From Candidatus Falkowiibacteriota bacterium (lineage in GTDB: Bacteria; Patescibacteriota; Patescibacteriia; UBA11705; JABHMO01): a DNA stretch of 48,448 bases. A program made the position numbers and the translations under genes. Below the pieces are notes generated by a model that saw only the letters and a list, made by a program, of their open reading frames with translations, was not told the origin of the DNA and searched no databases. The stretch's first letter is position 1. Every line of letters begins with the position of its first letter. This document shows positions 46,842-48,448 of this stretch, piece after piece. The stretch spans positions 1-48,448 of the forward strand of contig JABHMO010000036.1 in NCBI GenBank assembly GCA_018693855.1, written 5' to 3'.

Positions 46842-48448
46842 TTAATACTTTACTTCATCTAAATATATATTATAAATTTCATCATGAGTCAGCTGTTCTG
46901 CATAATCAAACTCGTAATGATTGAAACTTTTACTGTCAAAATTAAAATCTAACTGTAAATTGATTTTCGGGATACCACTTTGTTTTTGGAATAAAAGTTT
47001 ATACTCACCATCACCGTACAACTTCTCATTCATTCGTTCAGGTAATTTATAATTCCAACAAACTTGCTTACTGCTCTGAGGTTCTACTTCGAGAAATAGT
47101 CCAAAAGCTGTTTTTCCGAATTCATTATAAGTATCAACTTTGCTTTCTTGATTGTGACCAACTGTAACAGCAATCAATTCACTTCCAGCTGAAACATACA
47201 GTCGTGAATAAGTTCTGTATCGAGTTGTTGCCCATCCGAAATTACCAGTGTTTTGATAATTAACACAACTTTGAGCTATTAGTTCATCAGAAGTTTGATC
47301 TAATTTATACGTTAAAGTTCGTTCCATAACAGAATCAGTTTTCAAGGCTGCTAAATTAGCATCAACTAACTGAATGTAATCATTCTCAAAATCAGAGACA
47401 TGGCCTGACCAATCATTCTCAACAGCTATCTGCTGGAAATCGTTATCATTAAAATAGAACAGCAACTGTCTTTCATCCAACTGATTATCAATAACACCCA
47501 GAAGATCTGGCCACTGATCTAGTGGATATTTATATAGTTTTTCAATTAAAACTTTTGCTAACTCGCCAATCACATCTTTCCTATCAGACTCTTCAATCCC
47601 GCGATTCTTATATCCATACTCAACTTCATACTCAAGCTTTTCCCAAAGATCTTTGTAGTCAAATATTAAATTCTGAACAGAGATTGCACCTGTTTTCTTA
47701 ACTAACGCTTCAATTAACGTTGGTGTTAAACCAATCACACCATCAATTTTTTCGGTTCCACCTTCTAAGTTATAAAACTCAATCGCCTTTTGCGCAGAGG
47801 TTGGAAAATCAGGTGACCAGTTACTGTCTCGCAAAAACCAGTGTTCTTGCTTCATATACTCCTGAATCGGAGCTGGTGCTTCAATTTTTAATGTATCTTT
47901 TACTAATTTGTCCAAATTGTAACTATTATCAATAAATAACTCTTTAACTTCAGCGTCTTTTACTTTCAAAATACCATATGCACCAATAAATCCTCCACTA
48001 GGACGCATCTCTCGGTTGTTTTGCAGTAGTATTAAATAAGTTTGCTCTTCTGGAAATCCACTTAGAGCTGGCAGCAGTCTAATTCCGAGCATTGAGTTAT
48101 CAATTGTTCTTTTCAACTCAGGTAACTGCTGTTGCAAAGGTGTGAGAATCTCATCATAAACAAAGAAAGGATTTCTTCTATTGATCGCTACTAACTTTTC
48201 ATCAACTTCTGCTAATGAAACCTGCAAGTCCTCGAACTTATTCAGAGAATCATTCACAAGTGCGAGCAAGCCTTGTTTTGTTTCCAAATCTAGATTAGAA
48301 AAAGTCACATCTGACGATCCTAGGATCTTGTACGCTTCTACTCCCACAGTTGATAGGTCCTGCAAAGCGGTTGCTGCGTCCTCACCTATCTCCGTAAGAT
48401 CCATTGCTATTAAAAGTTGATTGTTCAAATAATCATTCTTAAATAAGA
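46842..48448 (-). CDS. DUF4012 domain protein, 5' end beyond the window
   Basis: At least 528 residues. The central FPEEQTYLILLQNNREMRPSGGFIGAYGILKVKD segment is the DUF4012 hallmark common in CPR and Actinobacteria. The track's start is a TTG at 48428 and the frame stays open to 48448, so the N-terminus, where DUF4012 proteins usually carry a membrane helix, is outside the window. The N-terminal part seen here is helical, the C-terminal part beta-rich (FGWATTRYRTYSRLYVSAGSELIAVTVGHNQ). Function unknown; a cell-envelope location is usual for the family. Confidence 0.8.
   Translation of the reverse strand, partial: LFKNDYLNNQLLIAMDLTEIGEDAATALQDLSTVGVEAYKILGSSDVTFSNLDLETKQGLLALVNDSLNKFEDLQVSLAEVDEKLVAINRRNPFFVYDEILTPLQQQLPELKRTIDNSMLGIRLLPALSGFPEEQTYLILLQNNREMRPSGGFIGAYGILKVKDAEVKELFIDNSYNLDKLVKDTLKIEAPAPIQEYMKQEHWFLRDSNWSPDFPTSAQKAIEFYNLEGGTEKIDGVIGLTPTLIEALVKKTGAISVQNLIFDYKDLWEKLEYEVEYGYKNRGIEESDRKDVIGELAKVLIEKLYKYPLDQWPDLLGVIDNQLDERQLLFYFNDNDFQQIAVENDWSGHVSDFENDYIQLVDANLAALKTDSVMERTLTYKLDQTSDELIAQSCVNYQNTGNFGWATTRYRTYSRLYVSAGSELIAVTVGHNQESKVDTYNEFGKTAFGLFLEVEPQSSKQVCWNYKLPERMNEKLYGDGEYKLLFQKQSGIPKINLQLDFNFDSKSFNHYEFDYAEQLTHDEIYNIYLDEVKY

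Noticed and set aside
1-48448. CRISPR array
   Set aside because: The tandem repeats are short degenerate leaders without regular spacers, and no cas genes are present.
1-48448. tRNA genes
   Set aside because: No cloverleaf with a GGTTCRA-type T arm was seen in any intergenic stretch on either strand by eye.
1-48448. Use of TGA as a sense codon (code 25)
   Set aside because: The core genes read full-length with standard stops, and TGA ends the glycosyltransferase gene at its expected end.

Overview
The window looks like a chromosomal segment from a Candidate Phyla Radiation (Patescibacteria) bacterium, most likely a Parcubacteria-type lineage. This is inferred from content: AT-rich DNA, short compact genes, a DUF4012 protein, a membrane-anchored baseplate-J-like protein, a PEGA-domain protein, secreted proteins with a GEAWYVNP/LGRPADAFQIMRELGLG repeat module, PilT, and a dTDP-rhamnose gene set. 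Ribosomal protein bL9 is present, and TGA works as an ordinary stop, which argues against the recoded Gracilibacteria/SR1 groups. No rRNA, tRNA, CRISPR array, transposase or phage structural gene was seen.

Region 1 (1-9.9 kb) is accessory in character. It starts with a PD-(D/E)XK-like protein and a partner of unknown function, then a lipoprotein. Two secreted paralogs follow that share an N-terminal repeat module, one of them with a metalloprotease domain. Between the paralogs lies a four-gene operon: radical SAM/SPASM-like protein, class I methyltransferase, NUDIX hydrolase and guanylate-kinase-like P-loop protein. After the second paralog come three tandem copies of an unrecognised small protein family. 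A plus-strand intergenic repeat that ends in a terminator hairpin recurs after successive modules, giving a cassette-like layout.

Region 2 (10-17.7 kb, plus strand) carries a TrmB-like regulator, a peptidase S51, membrane proteins, a BaiN/HI0933-type flavoprotein, a thioredoxin-CcdA fusion, a cysteine-rich miniprotein missed by the ORF track, a UPF0251 protein and a GT-B glycosyltransferase.

Region 3 (17.7-48.4 kb, mostly minus strand) holds housekeeping and envelope genes: pyrG, rplI, a C-terminal processing protease, murA, rfbA/rfbD/rfbB and an rfbC-like gene, pilT, a HIT protein, a CDP-alcohol phosphatidyltransferase, a subtilase with FG-GAP repeats, thrS without a TGS domain, dtd, a membrane-anchored trypsin-like protease, a baseplate-J-like protein, dnaE, and a DUF4012 protein cut by the window end. 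Two likely structured RNAs lie here: one of about 350-420 nt (25150-24686, minus) with its own promoter and terminator, and one of about 175 nt just upstream of dtd (38500-38292, minus) behind a consensus sigma-70 promoter.

Intergenic DNA is unusually rich in repeats. There are GC-rich hairpin elements, including a near-perfect 104-bp inverted pair flanking the protease-murA segment, a 150-bp two-hairpin element present twice, and several different degenerate minisatellites placed directly upstream of start codons. In a few places similar word-like repeats appear to run into coding sequence. The genes form a typical small-cell set: surface polysaccharide synthesis, type IV pilus ATPase, exported proteases and adhesin-like proteins, plus core replication, translation and nucleotide genes. 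The most novel parts are the radical SAM operon, the triplicated small-protein family, the two RNAs and the repeat families.
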